The translations under genes were made by a program, and so were the position numbers. The notes under the pieces were generated by a model that was not told the origin of the DNA, searched no databases, and worked only from the letters and a program-made list of their open reading frames with translations. A stretch of DNA of 64,000 nucleotides from NCBI RefSeq assembly GCF_018219815.1, contig NZ_JADMKU010000002.1:186001-250000 (forward strand), written 5' to 3'. Numbering within the stretch: the first letter of the stretch is position 1; each line of letters begins with the position of its first letter. The stretch comes from Thalassovita aquimarina. GTDB taxonomy: Bacteria; Pseudomonadota; Alphaproteobacteria; Rhodobacterales; Rhodobacteraceae. This document shows, piece by piece, positions 25,727 to 34,941 of the stretch.

Positions 25727-26995
25727 TCAGGCGGTCAGGCAGGCGATATAGAACCCGTCCATGCCGCCCTTGTCGGCCCAGTAATCGGGGCGCAGGCGTA
25801 GCCCGCCTTCCTCGGTGATCCATTGGGACTCGATGCCGGGCAGGTCCAACCGCGCGCGGTCGGCTTTCAGGCCGGGATGACGTTCCAGCGCCTCTTCGAC
25901 CTGGCATTCGCCTTCGTCGGGCAGCAGCGAACAGGTACAGAAAACCAGCCGCCCGCCGGGCTTCAACAAGGTCAAAGCATGGTCGATCATCTGCGCCTGC
26001 AAATCCATCAACGCGCCGAAATCGCTGCCATCCTTAGCCAGCGGCAGGTCGGGGTGGCGCCGGATCGTGCCGGTCGCCGAACAGGGCGCATCGAGCAGGA
26101 TCGCGTCGTACTGGCCCTGATGTTCAAGCGCGTCACCGGTGATCAGCCGCGCGGTAAGCTGCGTCCGGGCGAGGTTTTCCGCCACCCGTTCCATCCGCGC
26201 CGCCGACAGGTCGATCGCCGTCACATCGGCGCCGCTTGCTGCCAGTTGCATCGTCTTGCCGCCGGGGGCCGCGCACATGTCCAACACCGCTTCGCCGGGT
26301 TGCGCGTTCAGAACCTTGGCGGGAATGGCGGCGGCGGCATCCTGCACCCACCAATCGCCCGCCTCGAATCCCGGCAGGGCGGAAACCTGACCGGGTTCCT
26401 GCAGCCGCACCGATCCGGTCGGCAGCAGATCGCCACCGGTGGCCTGCGCCACCGCCTGCGGATCGCCCTTGGCGGTCAGGTCCAGCGGCGCGCCCTTGAA
26501 ATGCGCCTGCTCGAATGCGCCCACCACATCGCCGCCATAGGCCATGACCAGCGGATCACGCAGCCATTTCGGCAGTCGCGGCGCGCGCAGGTTGCCCCAG
26601 GTTTCGGGCCCGCGCGCCGCGATCTTGCGCAGAACGGCGTTGACCATGCCCTTCATCGCCTGCGTGCGCTTGTTGGCGGCGGTCAGGTTGACCGCCTCGT
26701 TCACCACGCCATGGGCATCGCCGCCCTGGCACAGTTCCACCGTCGCCAGCCGCAGCACGTTGCGCACGTAAAGCGGCGGGTTCTTACGCAGGTGTTTCTG
26801 CAGCAGCCGGTCGGCCCGCTCCAGCCCGCGCATCGTGTCCAGCGCCAGCCGCTGCGCCCGCGCCCGGTCGGCCGGATCGAGCCCCTGCAACACCCCCTGT
26901 CCCAGCAGTTCGGACATCAACCGGTCTTCGTCCAAAACCCGGTTCAGAAGGGTCAGGGCGGCGCTGCGGGCGGTTTGTTTGGGCTTGGGCGACAT
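25727..26995 (-). CDS. rsmB: 16S rRNA (cytosine-967-C5) methyltransferase-like protein
   Basis: A 422-aa RsmB/Nop2-family SAM-dependent RNA methyltransferase. An N-terminal NusB-like helical domain (residues 1-130) is followed by the catalytic domain with MCAAPGGKTMQL (SAM binding), LLDAPCSATGTIRRHPD (catalytic Cys of motif IV) and FCTCSLLPDEGE (motif VI Cys). The ATG at 26995 is chosen by homology; the further upstream frame overlaps the divergent DUF1674 gene. Confidence 0.93.
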   Translation of the reverse strand: MSPKPKQTARSAALTLLNRVLDEDRLMSELLGQGVLQGLDPADRARAQRLALDTMRGLERADRLLQKHLRKNPPLYVRNVLRLATVELCQGGDAHGVVNEAVNLTAANKRTQAMKGMVNAVLRKIAARGPETWGNLRAPRLPKWLRDPLVMAYGGDVVGAFEQAHFKGAPLDLTAKGDPQAVAQATGGDLLPTGSVRLQEPGQVSALPGFEAGDWWVQDAAAAIPAKVLNAQPGEAVLDMCAAPGGKTMQLAASGADVTAIDLSAARMERVAENLARTQLTARLITGDALEHQGQYDAILLDAPCSATGTIRRHPDLPLAKDGSDFGALMDLQAQMIDHALTLLKPGGRLVFCTCSLLPDEGECQVEEALERHPGLKADRARLDLPGIESQWITEEGGLRLRPDYWADKGGMDGFYIACLTA

Positions 26996-27059
26996 GAGAT
27001 CCCTTTGATCTTGGGCGATGCGGGCGTATATCAGGGGCAAGACCCGAGAGGAAGACACG

Positions 27060-27242
27060 ATGACCGAAACCCGCAAGGACCTGCCCCCCGCCGCCATCCG
27101 CGCATTGGCCGAAGCCGAGGAACGCCGCAAGGCCGCCGAGGCCGAGGCGAAGAAACTGCCCAAGGAACTGGGCGGGCGCGACGGGCCTGAACCGGTGCGC
27201 TACGGCGACTGGGAAAAGAAGGGCATCGCGATCGATTTTTAA
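27060..27242 (+). CDS. DUF1674 protein (SDHAF4-like)
   Basis: A 60-aa protein with the C-terminal DUF1674 signature GGRDGPEPVRYGDWEKKG ending IAIDF, related to the eukaryotic succinate dehydrogenase assembly factor 4. The N-terminal half is a charged Ala/Glu/Lys helix. It is divergent from rsmB with a 64-base shared promoter. A role in SdhA flavoprotein assembly is suggested by family only. Confidence 0.85.
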   Translation: MTETRKDLPPAAIRALAEAEERRKAAEAEAKKLPKELGGRDGPEPVRYGDWEKKGIAIDF

Positions 27243-27374
27243 GCGTAGGGCCGGTTAGTCCTGGTATTCAGAACTGCGGACGGCATCCGCCCCCGACCAC
27301 TCTGCTTCATATCAGACCCAGCAACGTCTTCAGCTTTGGCATCGAACCATCGAACCGCCACCCGGTATATTCAA

Positions 27375-27740
27375 TCACTTCACCCGGAATTCCTCGATCT
27401 CACCATCGCCAGGTTTCGGAACGAAGATCATCGTCTCGCCGTCGAACCTGACGGTCACGCAGAATTCGCCCTGATCGGAAGTGCCGATAAACACCCGTTT
27501 GCACAGCTGCCTGTTCTGCCAATACCAGTTGCCCAGAATCGGCCGACCCCAGGCCCACCCCTTGATCTGTCCCAGTTCGCTGAAGCGCATGGTGTACAGG
27601 AACTTCGTCAGCTTCCGCCCCTCGATTAGTTCCAGAAAACTGCTCCGGTCCGTGATCGTGCGAAATCCGGCGGCGTGAGCAGGGGCAACGCTCAGCAGAG
27701 CGAGGGAAAGGATCAGGGTTCGTATCATGGTCTTCCACAT
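27375..27740 (-). CDS. Small secreted protein of unknown function downstream of dapB
   Basis: A 121-aa protein (or 117 aa from the ATG at 27728) with a signal peptide: MIRTLILSLALLSVAPAHAA in the shorter version. The mature part, FRTITDRSSFLELIEGRKL through KGWAWGRPILGNWYWQ and two cysteines, resembles a family of small exported Rhodobacteraceae proteins that I know by pattern but not by function. It follows dapB by about 60 bases on the same strand. Neither start has a good ribosome binding site. Confidence 0.65.
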   Translation of the reverse strand: MWKTMIRTLILSLALLSVAPAHAAGFRTITDRSSFLELIEGRKLTKFLYTMRFSELGQIKGWAWGRPILGNWYWQNRQLCKRVFIGTSDQGEFCVTVRFDGETMIFVPKPGDGEIEEFRVK

Positions 27741-27798
27741 TGGTTCGCGACGCGGCGCAAACCCTGCAAATCCCATGCCAAACCCTGAAACGCGCCGA

Positions 27799-28608
27799 TC
27801 AGAGCCCCAGCACATCCACCATGTCGTATTCGCCCGGGCCCTTGCCCTGCCCCCACAGCGCGGCCTTCAACGCGCCGCGGGCGAAAATGGCCCGGTCGGT
27901 GGCGACATGGCGCAGCACGACACGTTCGCCGACGGCCGCGAACAGCACGTCATGTTCGCCGACGATATCGCCGCCACGGATGGCGCTGAACCCGATATGG
28001 CCTTTTTCGCGCGCGCCGGTGATGCCGTCGCGCCCCCGGTCGGAAACATTGTCCAGCACCACGCCACGGCCCTCGGCGGCGGCCTCGCCCAGCATCAGGG
28101 CGGTGCCCGAGGGCGCGTCGACCTTCTTGTTGTGATGCGCCTCGATCACCTCGATGTCGAAATCTTCGTCCAGCGCCGCCGCGACCTTCTTGGTCAGCTG
28201 CACCAGCAGGTTCACCCCCAGCGACATGTTGCCGGCGCGGATCACCGTCGCGTGGCGGGCGGCTGCGGCGATCTTCTTCAGGTCGTCCTCGCTCATCCCG
28301 GTTGTGCCGATCACATGCACCGCGCGGGCCTGCGCCGCCAACCCGGCGAATTCCACCGTCGCGGCGGGCGAGGTGAAATCGATCACCGCCTGGGCATGGG
28401 CGAAAACCTCCAGCGGATCGTCGCTGACCGCGACGCCAAGCGCGGCGCCGCCCATGCATTCGCCCACGTCATGGCCGATCCAGTCATGACCGGGGCGGTC
28501 CACCACGCCGACCAACCGGGCCTTGTCGCTGGCCTGCACGGTCTTGATCAGCATCTGGCCCATCCGGCCCGACGCCCCGGTAATCACGATCCCCGGCAAG
28601 TTGGTCAT
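27799..28608 (-). CDS. dapB: 4-hydroxy-tetrahydrodipicolinate reductase
   Basis: DapB reduces the DapA product using NAD(P)H in diaminopimelate synthesis. The 269-aa protein has the nucleotide motif [10 protein letters not shown] at the N-terminus and the diagnostic catalytic segment [20 protein letters not shown] lies upstream of the ATG at 28608. It is divergent from rbfA with an 88-base shared promoter region. Confidence 0.97.
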   Translation of the reverse strand: MTNLPGIVITGASGRMGQMLIKTVQASDKARLVGVVDRPGHDWIGHDVGECMGGAALGVAVSDDPLEVFAHAQAVIDFTSPAATVEFAGLAAQARAVHVIGTTGMSEDDLKKIAAAARHATVIRAGNMSLGVNLLVQLTKKVAAALDEDFDIEVIEAHHNKKVDAPSGTALMLGEAAAEGRGVVLDNVSDRGRDGITGAREKGHIGFSAIRGGDIVGEHDVLFAAVGERVVLRHVATDRAIFARGALKAALWGQGKGPGEYDMVDVLGL

Positions 28609-28696
28609 GGTTGTCGCTCCGATAAATTGCGTTTGAGCCTGCATAGCGAAGCATTGCCCGCTTGGCAAAGGGGGGCGGAAGGCTTAAGTGCGGGGC

Positions 28697-29095
28697 ATGG
28701 CCAAAGGTAACTATTCTCATGGGGGCGGCCCCAGCACGCGTCAGCTCAGGGTCGGGGAACTGATCCGCCGGACGATGTCCGAGGTACTGATGCGCGGCGA
28801 CATCCACGACACCGACCTCAACCGCATGTCGATCACAGTGGGCGAGGTGCGCACGTCGCCCGACCTGCGGGTGGCGACCTGTTTCGTGCTGCCGCTGGGC
28901 GGCAAGAACGGCGACGAGGCGATCAAGGCGCTGGCCCGCAACCAGGGCGAACTGCGCCGCATCATCGGCCGCAAATGCGGGCTGAAACACGCGCCCGAAT
29001 TGCGGTTCCTGCTGGACGACACCTTCGACCGGATGGACGAAACCCGCCGGTTGCTGGAACGCGAAGACGTCCGCCGGGACCTGGACAAGGAATGA
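28697..29095 (+). CDS. rbfA: Ribosome-binding factor A
   Basis: RbfA is a KH-fold 30S maturation factor. The 132-aa sequence shows [32 protein letters not shown] and the [15 protein letters not shown] end typical of the family. It heads a plus-strand group with a phosphodiester glycosidase (ATGA overlap) and truB. The usual upstream nusA-infB genes are absent, dapB lying upstream on the other strand instead. Confidence 0.94.
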   Translation: MAKGNYSHGGGPSTRQLRVGELIRRTMSEVLMRGDIHDTDLNRMSITVGEVRTSPDLRVATCFVLPLGGKNGDEAIKALARNQGELRRIIGRKCGLKHAPELRFLLDDTFDRMDETRRLLEREDVRRDLDKE

Positions 29096-29841
29096 TCCGG
29101 GGCGGGGGCTTCCCTGCCTTGGCGGCGGCCCTGTCGCTTTCCTTCGCCCTGCCGGCCGCTGCCCTGACCTGCCAGGACACCGAACTCGACGGGAAATCCT
29201 ATACCATCTGCGAAGCCGACCCGGCGCGGGAAGACCTGCGCCTGTTCCTGCGCGACGGCGAAGGCCGGATACTGGGCCAGTTCAACCGGGTAGACACGGC
29301 GCTGGAGCGACGCGGCGAAACGCTGATCTTCGCGATGAATGCCGGCATGTTCCATCCCGACCGCAGCCCGGTCGGCCATTACATCGAAGACGGACAGGAA
29401 GAGAGACGGGTGATCGCCAGCGCCGGGCCGGGCAATTTCGGCCTGCTGCCGAACGGCGTGTTTTGCATCGGCGACCGGATGGCGCGGGTCTATGAAACCG
29501 AGGCCTACCAGTCGGACCGGCCCGATTGCCTTTATGCCACCCAGTCCGGCCCGATGCTGGTGATCGACGGGGCGCTGCATCCGCGGTTCCTGTCCGACAG
29601 CACGTCGCGCTATTTGCGCAACGGGGTCGGCACGACGGATAATGGCGACCGGGTGGTTTTCGCCATCTCCAACGAACGGGTCACCTTCCACGAATTCGGC
29701 CGGTTGTTTCGTGACGGGCTGAACCTGCCGCAGGCGCTTTATTTCGATGGCAAGGTGTCGCGGATTTACGCGCCCGCGTTGAACCGTCACGACCCGGGGC
29801 TGCCGGTGGGCCCCATCGTCGGCATCGTCGCCCCGCGCTGA
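29092..29841 (+). CDS. Phosphodiester glycosidase family (DUF2233/NAGPA) exported protein
   Basis: A 249-aa protein with an N-terminal signal ([19 protein letters not shown]) followed by the DUF2233/NAGPA domain: [30 protein letters not shown], and [12 protein letters not shown]. Its ATG overlaps the rbfA stop (ATGA), so it is translated from the same messenger. Family members act on GlcNAc-phosphodiesters; the bacterial substrate is unknown. Confidence 0.86.
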   Translation: MIRGGGFPALAAALSLSFALPAAALTCQDTELDGKSYTICEADPAREDLRLFLRDGEGRILGQFNRVDTALERRGETLIFAMNAGMFHPDRSPVGHYIEDGQEERRVIASAGPGNFGLLPNGVFCIGDRMARVYETEAYQSDRPDCLYATQSGPMLVIDGALHPRFLSDSTSRYLRNGVGTTDNGDRVVFAISNERVTFHEFGRLFRDGLNLPQALYFDGKVSRIYAPALNRHDPGLPVGPIVGIVAPR

Positions 29842-29916
29842 ACGCAAGCTGACGTTTGACAGGTGGGCGGGGGTGCGCTAGGTCGCGCGCCTCACCTTAG
29901 CAAATCGGGGATCATC

Positions 29917-30825
29917 ATGGCGCGCAGACGCAAGGGGCGGAACATTTCGGGCTGGCTGGTCGTGGACAAACCCGCAGGGATGACCTCGACCGCCGTGGTG
30001 AACAAGGTGCGTTGGGCACTGAACGCCAACAAGGCGGGCCATGCCGGCACGCTGGACCCGGAGGCGACCGGCGTTCTGGCGGTGGCCCTGGGCGAGGCGA
30101 CCAAGACCGTGCCCTACATCACCGACGCGCTGAAGGCCTACCGCTTCACCGTGCGTCTGGGACAGGCCACCAACACCGACGATGCCGAGGGCGAGGTGAT
30201 CGCGACCAGCGATACCCGCCCCACCGATGACGAAATCAAGGAGGCGCTGAACGGGTTCCTCGGCGACATCATGCAGGTGCCGCCGAAATTCTCGGCGGTG
30301 AAGATCGACGGCCAGCGCGCCTATAAGCTGGCGCGCGAGGACGAGGATTTCGAAATCGCCGCGCGCCCCTTGTGGGTCGAGGAACTGGTGATGACCGACC
30401 GGCCCGATGCCGACCACGTCGAACTGGAAATGACCTGCGGCAAGGGCGGTTATGTGCGTTCGATCGCCCGCGATCTGGGCGAAAAGCTGGGCTGCTATGG
30501 TCACGTCCTGAAACTGCGCCGGATCTGGTCGGGCCCGTTCGAAGCCGCAGACGGGATGAGCTGGGACCAGATCGAGGAACTGGCCCGCACGCCCGAGCTG
30601 GACGAATACATCCGCCCGCTTGAGGAAGGGCTGGCCGACCTGCCCGAAGTCAAGGCGACCGAGCAGGGCGCCGCGCGGATGCGCAACGGCAATCCCGGCA
30701 TGGTGATCGCGTATGACATCGAATACGGCGAAGAATGCTGGGCGTCGTTCGACGGCCGCGCCGTGGCGGTGGGCGTGTTCAAGGCCGGCGAACTGCACCC
30801 GAACCGGGTTTTCGTGCAGGAATAA
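29917..30825 (+). CDS. truB: tRNA pseudouridine-55 synthase
   Basis: TruB makes pseudouridine 55 in tRNA. The 302-aa sequence has [13 protein letters not shown], the catalytic Asp in [24 protein letters not shown] (residues about 43-66), and [20 protein letters not shown]. The start MARRRKGRN at 29917 is chosen over an upstream in-frame codon on homology. In many bacteria rpsO follows directly; here 4.8 kb of other genes intervene. Confidence 0.96.
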   Translation: MARRRKGRNISGWLVVDKPAGMTSTAVVNKVRWALNANKAGHAGTLDPEATGVLAVALGEATKTVPYITDALKAYRFTVRLGQATNTDDAEGEVIATSDTRPTDDEIKEALNGFLGDIMQVPPKFSAVKIDGQRAYKLAREDEDFEIAARPLWVEELVMTDRPDADHVELEMTCGKGGYVRSIARDLGEKLGCYGHVLKLRRIWSGPFEAADGMSWDQIEELARTPELDEYIRPLEEGLADLPEVKATEQGAARMRNGNPGMVIAYDIEYGEECWASFDGRAVAVGVFKAGELHPNRVFVQE

Positions 30826-30835
30826 GGCGCGGCGC

Positions 30836-31471
30836 TCAGGTCGCGCTGTGGCTCTGCGCCGTCACTTCTCGCCGCTCTTCCAGCGCCTGCCGGACGATCT
30901 GGTAGGCCGAGGACAGGAACAGCGACGCCATGACCCCCGCCACGATCAGATCCGGCCAGCCGGTCGAGGTCCCCCAGACCGCAAGCGCGGCCAGCATGAC
31001 GGCGACGTTGCCCAGGGCATCGTTGCGCGAACACAGCCAGACAGACCGCACATTCGCATCGCCGTCCTTGTAGCGCATCAGCAGCAGGACACTGGCAATG
31101 TTGGTCGCCAGCGCCATGAAACCGACACCGCCCATGATCTGCGCCTCGGGAACGCCCAGGTAAAAAACCCGGTAAATCGTCGACCTGAACACCCATATCC
31201 CCATCAGCAACAGGCTGATCCCCTTGGCCAGCGCCGCATTGGTGCGGGTGCGCACCGACGCGCCGATCACCGCAAGCGAAATGCCATAGGTCAGGGCATC
31301 GCCCAGGCAGTCGAGCGCATCCGCCTGCAAGGCCTGCGACCGGGCCATGTGCCCGGCGCCGATTTCGACGGCGAACATCGCCGCGTTCAACGCGATCACG
31401 ATCCAGAGCCGCCTGCGATAATTGCGCGACAGCCCGTCGAATTTGGCGTTGTGATTGCAGCACTCAGCCAT
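30836..31471 (-). CDS. Short CDF-type cation transporter (metal efflux)
   Basis: A 211-aa membrane protein with the cation-diffusion-facilitator layout: Cys-rich MAECCNHN start, six hydrophobic helices, metal-site pattern DALDCLGD (Asp54/Asp58) in helix 2 and RNDALGNVAV in helix 5. The usual cytoplasmic C-terminal domain is missing. GGAGG 8 bases before the ATG at 31471 decides the start, inside the end of the transglutaminase gene (8-base overlap). It is the second gene of a MerR-controlled operon, so it probably exports Zn, Cd, Co or a similar ion. Confidence 0.85.
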   Translation of the reverse strand: MAECCNHNAKFDGLSRNYRRRLWIVIALNAAMFAVEIGAGHMARSQALQADALDCLGDALTYGISLAVIGASVRTRTNAALAKGISLLLMGIWVFRSTIYRVFYLGVPEAQIMGGVGFMALATNIASVLLLMRYKDGDANVRSVWLCSRNDALGNVAVMLAALAVWGTSTGWPDLIVAGVMASLFLSSAYQIVRQALEERREVTAQSHSAT

Positions 31472-32246
31472 TGCCATGCCCTCCGACGGGGTTGCCTTGC
31501 GAGGCTGGCGGTTCCAGGTTTTCCGGGCCACCCGGGATTTCCGGCACCCGTCCCCGCCGCATGGCCGCCACGCGCCGGTTCATCAGCTTGCGGATCAAAA
31601 GGCGATAAAGCCCCCCGCGCAATCCGGTCAGCTGCCTGTGCTGCGCGAAAAAGTCGTCCGGTGCGTCGAAGACCCCGAAATCGCGGTTGATGCCGGTGCT
31701 CTGGATATAGGTGCTGGACCCGTTCCAATCGACCGCCGGGGCCTGAAGACAATTGGTCCCCGCGCCATAGCCGCACAGGCCGTTCCGGTCCGGAAAGCGC
31801 TTTTGCAGCGCCGCGAGCACGGCGTCGTCCAGAATGAATCCTTCCAGATCGATCCAGCGCCCGTCGCGCAGGACCTCGACCCATGAATGCAGGATGCTGC
31901 GGGGTGCGATCGGGTAAAACAATTCCGGAACGACCCCGCGCTGCAGGCGTTTGTCGATGGTGAAACCGTGAAACCGGCACGGTATGCCCAAAGCGCGCAG
32001 CAATGCCATCAGCAGCGTTGCCTTGGTGTTGCACTGCCCGATGCCGTCGGCGAGAACCTCAGACGCGCTGCGGGTATCGTCGGCATTGTACCCGAACGGA
32101 ATTTCGTTCCTGACGAAATCGTAGGCCGCGCCGATCCGTGCGTCTTCGGATAGATCGCGCCAGCCGCGCCGATCGATGAGTTCCTGAATCGCAGGCGCTT
32201 GAAAATCAAGCATTGGGGTTGGGGAAAGTAGTGTTTCTTGGGACAT
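31464..32246 (-). CDS. Transglutaminase-like cysteine protease family protein
   Basis: A 260-aa protein with the transglutaminase-core triad: Cys72 in GIGQCNTKATLLMALLRALG, His120 in ILHSWVEV, Asp133 in WIDLEG. It has no signal peptide or membrane helix. Residues 210-260 form a basic, proline-rich tail. It is the first gene of the operon read from the MerR-type promoter at 32276-32306 and overlaps the CDF gene. The link of such an enzyme with a metal exporter is unusual, and its role is unknown. ATG at 32246 preferred over 32258, which would leave almost no leader. Confidence 0.82.
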   Translation of the reverse strand: MSQETLLSPTPMLDFQAPAIQELIDRRGWRDLSEDARIGAAYDFVRNEIPFGYNADDTRSASEVLADGIGQCNTKATLLMALLRALGIPCRFHGFTIDKRLQRGVVPELFYPIAPRSILHSWVEVLRDGRWIDLEGFILDDAVLAALQKRFPDRNGLCGYGAGTNCLQAPAVDWNGSSTYIQSTGINRDFGVFDAPDDFFAQHRQLTGLRGGLYRLLIRKLMNRRVAAMRRGRVPEIPGGPENLEPPASQGNPVGGHGNG

Positions 32247-32275
32247 GACGACTCGCATTTTTGTGTGTCCCGATT

Positions 32276-32306
32276 TATATAGAACCTCTAGCCACTAGAG
32301 GTTCAA
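32276..32306 (-). promoter_or_regulatory. MerR-type promoter/operator of the transglutaminase-CDF operon
   Basis: On the minus strand a -35 box TTGAAC (32306-32301) and a -10 box TATATA (32281-32276) are separated by 19 bp, the stretched spacing of MerR-activated promoters. Inside lies a perfect 10-bp dyad: GAACCTCTAG (32282-32291), three bases, CTAGAGGTTC (32295-32304). The divergent merR gene starts 13 bases beyond the dyad, so autoregulation is likely. Confidence 0.88.
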
Positions 32307-32317
32307 GGGGAAATTTC

Positions 32318-32734
32318 GTGTATTCCATAGGGCAACTTTCGAAACGTACCGGCGTCAAGGTTCCTACCATCCGGTACTACGAACAGACCGGGCTTCTGGC
32401 AGCGGCTGACCGCACCGAAGGCAATCAACGACGCTACGATGCAGAAGGGTTGGAACGCCTGAGCTTCATCAGGCACGCACGAACGCTTGGGTTTTCCATT
32501 GAAGAGATTTCAGCGCTGATCGAACTGCAGAACCACCCCGACCGGTCCTGTCGCGAAGCAAACCAGATCGCCAACGAGCAACTCGCTGCCGTCCGCAACA
32601 AGATCAAGCAGCTCAAGGCTCTTGAGCGCGAGCTTGCCAGGATAACGAAAGGGTGCAGCGGCGAAGGCGAGACGCAGGATTGCTATGTACTGGCATCCCT
32701 GGCGGATCACCGGCTCTGCAAATCCGATCACTGA
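32318..32734 (+). CDS. MerR family metal-responsive regulator (CadR/ZntR-like)
   Basis: A 138-aa regulator beginning at a GTG (MYSIGQLSKRTGVKVPTIRY), with AAGGGGA 7 bases upstream. The winged helix-turn-helix (1-70) is followed by a dimerisation helix and a metal-binding C-terminus with Cys78 (DRSCREANQIA), Cys113 and Cys122 (GCSGEGETQDC) and Cys134, as in Zn/Cd/Pb-type members. It faces the transglutaminase-CDF operon across a canonical MerR operator and should activate it on metal binding. Confidence 0.9.
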   Translation: MYSIGQLSKRTGVKVPTIRYYEQTGLLAAADRTEGNQRRYDAEGLERLSFIRHARTLGFSIEEISALIELQNHPDRSCREANQIANEQLAAVRNKIKQLKALERELARITKGCSGEGETQDCYVLASLADHRLCKSDH

Positions 32735-32812
32735 GGTGCACGGCAGATATGGCGTCCGCCGCTTGGGGAAGACGGCGCCGATGACCGCAAACCCTACCGG
32801 CAGCGCACCGTC

Positions 32813-33661
32813 TCAGGACTGTTCGCCGATCACGTCCTGCAGCGCGCGGGCGCAGAGGATGATATCGGCGGCCTCGCCTTCCTCTTCGGTCATCGGGTTG
32901 CCCTCGATGTCCTGCCATTCCACACCACCGCTGACATTGTCGTGGAAGGCAATGCTGAGGCCGGTCTGATCGCCGTTCAGCGTCACGACCTCTTCGCCGT
33001 CGATCTCGATCAGGGTGGTGTCGGTGTCTTCGTCATAGCTGCTCAGCAGCCCGTTGACGGCATCCTCGGTGGTGAAGTCTTGCGCGTAGTAGCCTTCATG
33101 CACCGGGAAATCGATTTCCAGCTGATCCTCGCCGGCGGTGAAATCAGTGATCTCGGCGGCTTCCGCGCCTTCGGGATAGGTGGCGCCGAAAGCGTGGAAG
33201 ACATCGGCGCCATCTCCGCCGGTGGCCACCGTGCCCTGCCCCATCCACAGTTCGTCATTACCAGCACCGCCATCCAGAACATCGCCGGCATCGTCAACGC
33301 GGGTCAGGTCGCCCGGGTAGTGGTTCCAGTCTTCGCGGAAGGAATGGTCGTTACCGCTGAACAGCTGATCGTCGCCGGCGCCGCCTTCGATCGTGTCGGC
33401 ACCGTCATCGCCGAAGATCGAATCGTCACCATCGGTGCCGGTCAGGTCGTCTGCCGCGTCTCCACCGGTCAGCCACGCGCCGACCAGGTCGAGCGTTTCT
33501 TCGCCTGGATCGGCCTCGGCCAGGGCAGCTTCGGGATCGGCCTGGATCATCTCGTCTTCCCGGCTGGCCTCGACCGGGCCATCCTCGCTGCTGTCACCGT
33601 CATCACCGACGATGGCAAAGGAACCGACCAACAGAGTACTAAGTATCAAAAGGAAAGACAC
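32813..33661 (-). CDS. Short RTX-type calcium-binding protein with N-terminal membrane anchor
   Basis: A 282-aa acidic protein. It starts with a hydrophobic segment (FLLILSTLLVGSFAIVG), then an acidic linker, then RTX-like repeats (GGDAADDLTGTDGDDSIFGD, GGAGDDQLFSG, GGAGNDELWMG, about residues 66-155), and a C-terminal domain with EITDFTAGEDQLEI. The start is GTG at 33661 with GAGG 9 bases upstream. It is probably exported or surface-held and calcium-dependent. A paralogue of the same layout lies at 34942-35529. No type I secretion genes are in the window. Confidence 0.78.
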   Translation of the reverse strand: MSFLLILSTLLVGSFAIVGDDGDSSEDGPVEASREDEMIQADPEAALAEADPGEETLDLVGAWLTGGDAADDLTGTDGDDSIFGDDGADTIEGGAGDDQLFSGNDHSFREDWNHYPGDLTRVDDAGDVLDGGAGNDELWMGQGTVATGGDGADVFHAFGATYPEGAEAAEITDFTAGEDQLEIDFPVHEGYYAQDFTTEDAVNGLLSSYDEDTDTTLIEIDGEEVVTLNGDQTGLSIAFHDNVSGGVEWQDIEGNPMTEEEGEAADIILCARALQDVIGEQS

Positions 33662-34041
33662 GGAAGAACCTCAAGCATGTAACCGCTTCAACTTACGGAA
33701 CCTTCTACCACTACTTACGGGTCACACTGAGTCATCTAGTTGACGACGAAAGACAAATTCCCAACAGCCCCAAGGTCCTGTGCGGTGATGTAAATTGCCG
33801 ACCTCGGTCCTGTTTCCAGTCGTTTCGCGCAGGTTTTTCGGTTCTGGACACCTGCCCGGCCGACACATCACGGCGACCCGCACCGGCAAACGCCCCAACG
33901 AATCCACCCTATCCGGATTCGGCGGCACCATCCCGCAGGGCCTTCCGACCCGGCATTCGGCACCGGGAAATCGGTAACGTTGGTTAATTCCGCAGCGCAC
34001 GGATGTTGCGCACCCGCCCCGAAACCGGGCAAACAGGGGCC
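33662..34041. other. Intergenic gap with a direct repeat upstream of the RTX gene
   Basis: 380 bases without a gene. ACTTACGG occurs twice, at 33691-33698 and 33713-33720, exactly 22 bp (two helical turns) apart, in the likely promoter of the minus-strand RTX gene. The remainder to the DUF1643 gene shows nothing recognisable. Confidence 0.45.
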
Positions 34042-34557
34042 ATGATCATCCGCGAATTCCAAAAGGGCGACGCCCGGTCAACCGCCGTTTATTCGGAATG
34101 CGAACACTACCGCTACCAGCTGACCCGCACATGGGACCGGGCCGGGGAAAAGGCGCTATTCGTAATGCTGAACCCGTCCACCGCGACCGAGGTGCAGAAC
34201 GATCCGACAGTGGAACGCTGCGAAAGGCGGGCGCGGGCGCTCGGCTTCGGGGCTTTCCGGGTGACCAACATCTTCGCCTGGCGCGACACCGATCCCAAGG
34301 CCCTGCGCAAGGCCAAGGCACCGGTCGGCCCGGACAACGACCGCATTCTCACGGAAAGCTGCGATTGGGCCGACAGGATCATCGCCGGATGGGGCAGCCA
34401 CGGCGATCACTTGGGCCGGGGCGCCCAAGTGGCAAGGCTGCTGCGCGACACCGGCCGCCCGGTTTTCCATCTTGGCCTGACCAAAGCCGGACATCCGCGC
34501 CATCCGCTTTACATTGCCTATCGCCAGCAACCCGAACCATGGGATTTCCGACCGTGA
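34042..34557 (+). CDS. DUF1643 protein
   Basis: A 171-aa protein with the DUF1643 pattern: LFVMLNPSTATEVQNDPTVE, RARALGFGAFRVTNIFAWRDTDP and a C-terminal HPLYIAYRQQPEPW. No catalytic assignment is known to me. The ATG at 34042 is used; its stop overlaps the next gene start by four bases (GTGA), so the two are co-translated. Confidence 0.85.
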   Translation: MIIREFQKGDARSTAVYSECEHYRYQLTRTWDRAGEKALFVMLNPSTATEVQNDPTVERCERRARALGFGAFRVTNIFAWRDTDPKALRKAKAPVGPDNDRILTESCDWADRIIAGWGSHGDHLGRGAQVARLLRDTGRPVFHLGLTKAGHPRHPLYIAYRQQPEPWDFRP

Positions 34558-34883
34558 CCGAAAAAACCGAAACCCCCGAAACCGATGACACCAAGGAAGC
34601 GGTCGCCGCGATCCGGCACCTGACCCGCGAGGTCGAGAAACTGAACGGCCATCGTTTCATCGCGGTGCAGAATTCGGTGCCCCGGCTGATCCTGTTCCAG
34701 TTCACCCGCGGCCTGGCCTTCGGGCTGGGATCAGTGCTGGGCGCATCCCTGCTGGTGTCGGTCCTGACATGGTGGCTGTCGCAGTTCGAGTTCCTGCCGA
34801 TCATCGGCGACTGGATGGCGCAACTGGCCGACGAATTCGAACGCGCCACCGGAAATGGCGGTATTAACCAAGGCAATCAATAG
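34554..34883 (+). CDS. DUF5665 single-helix membrane protein
   Basis: A 109-aa protein starting at GTG 34554, overlapping the DUF1643 stop. A charged N-terminal part (KEAVAAIRHLTREVEKLNGHRF) is followed by a hydrophobic helix (LAFGLGSVLGASLLVSVLTW) and an acidic end, the layout of DUF5665. Function unknown. It is translationally coupled to the DUF1643 gene. Confidence 0.78.
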   Translation: MTEKTETPETDDTKEAVAAIRHLTREVEKLNGHRFIAVQNSVPRLILFQFTRGLAFGLGSVLGASLLVSVLTWWLSQFEFLPIIGDWMAQLADEFERATGNGGINQGNQ

Positions 34884-34941
34884 GCTTAGGCACAGCCCGG
34901 CCAACTGCGCTACCCTGACAGGGGGCGAAAGCGGGGTGCAG

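Noticed and set aside
33421-33470. Repeated GACGGTGATGACGG-like DNA in the RTX gene as a regulatory repeat
   Set aside because: The periodicity is explained by the Gly/Asp codons of the RTX nonapeptides.
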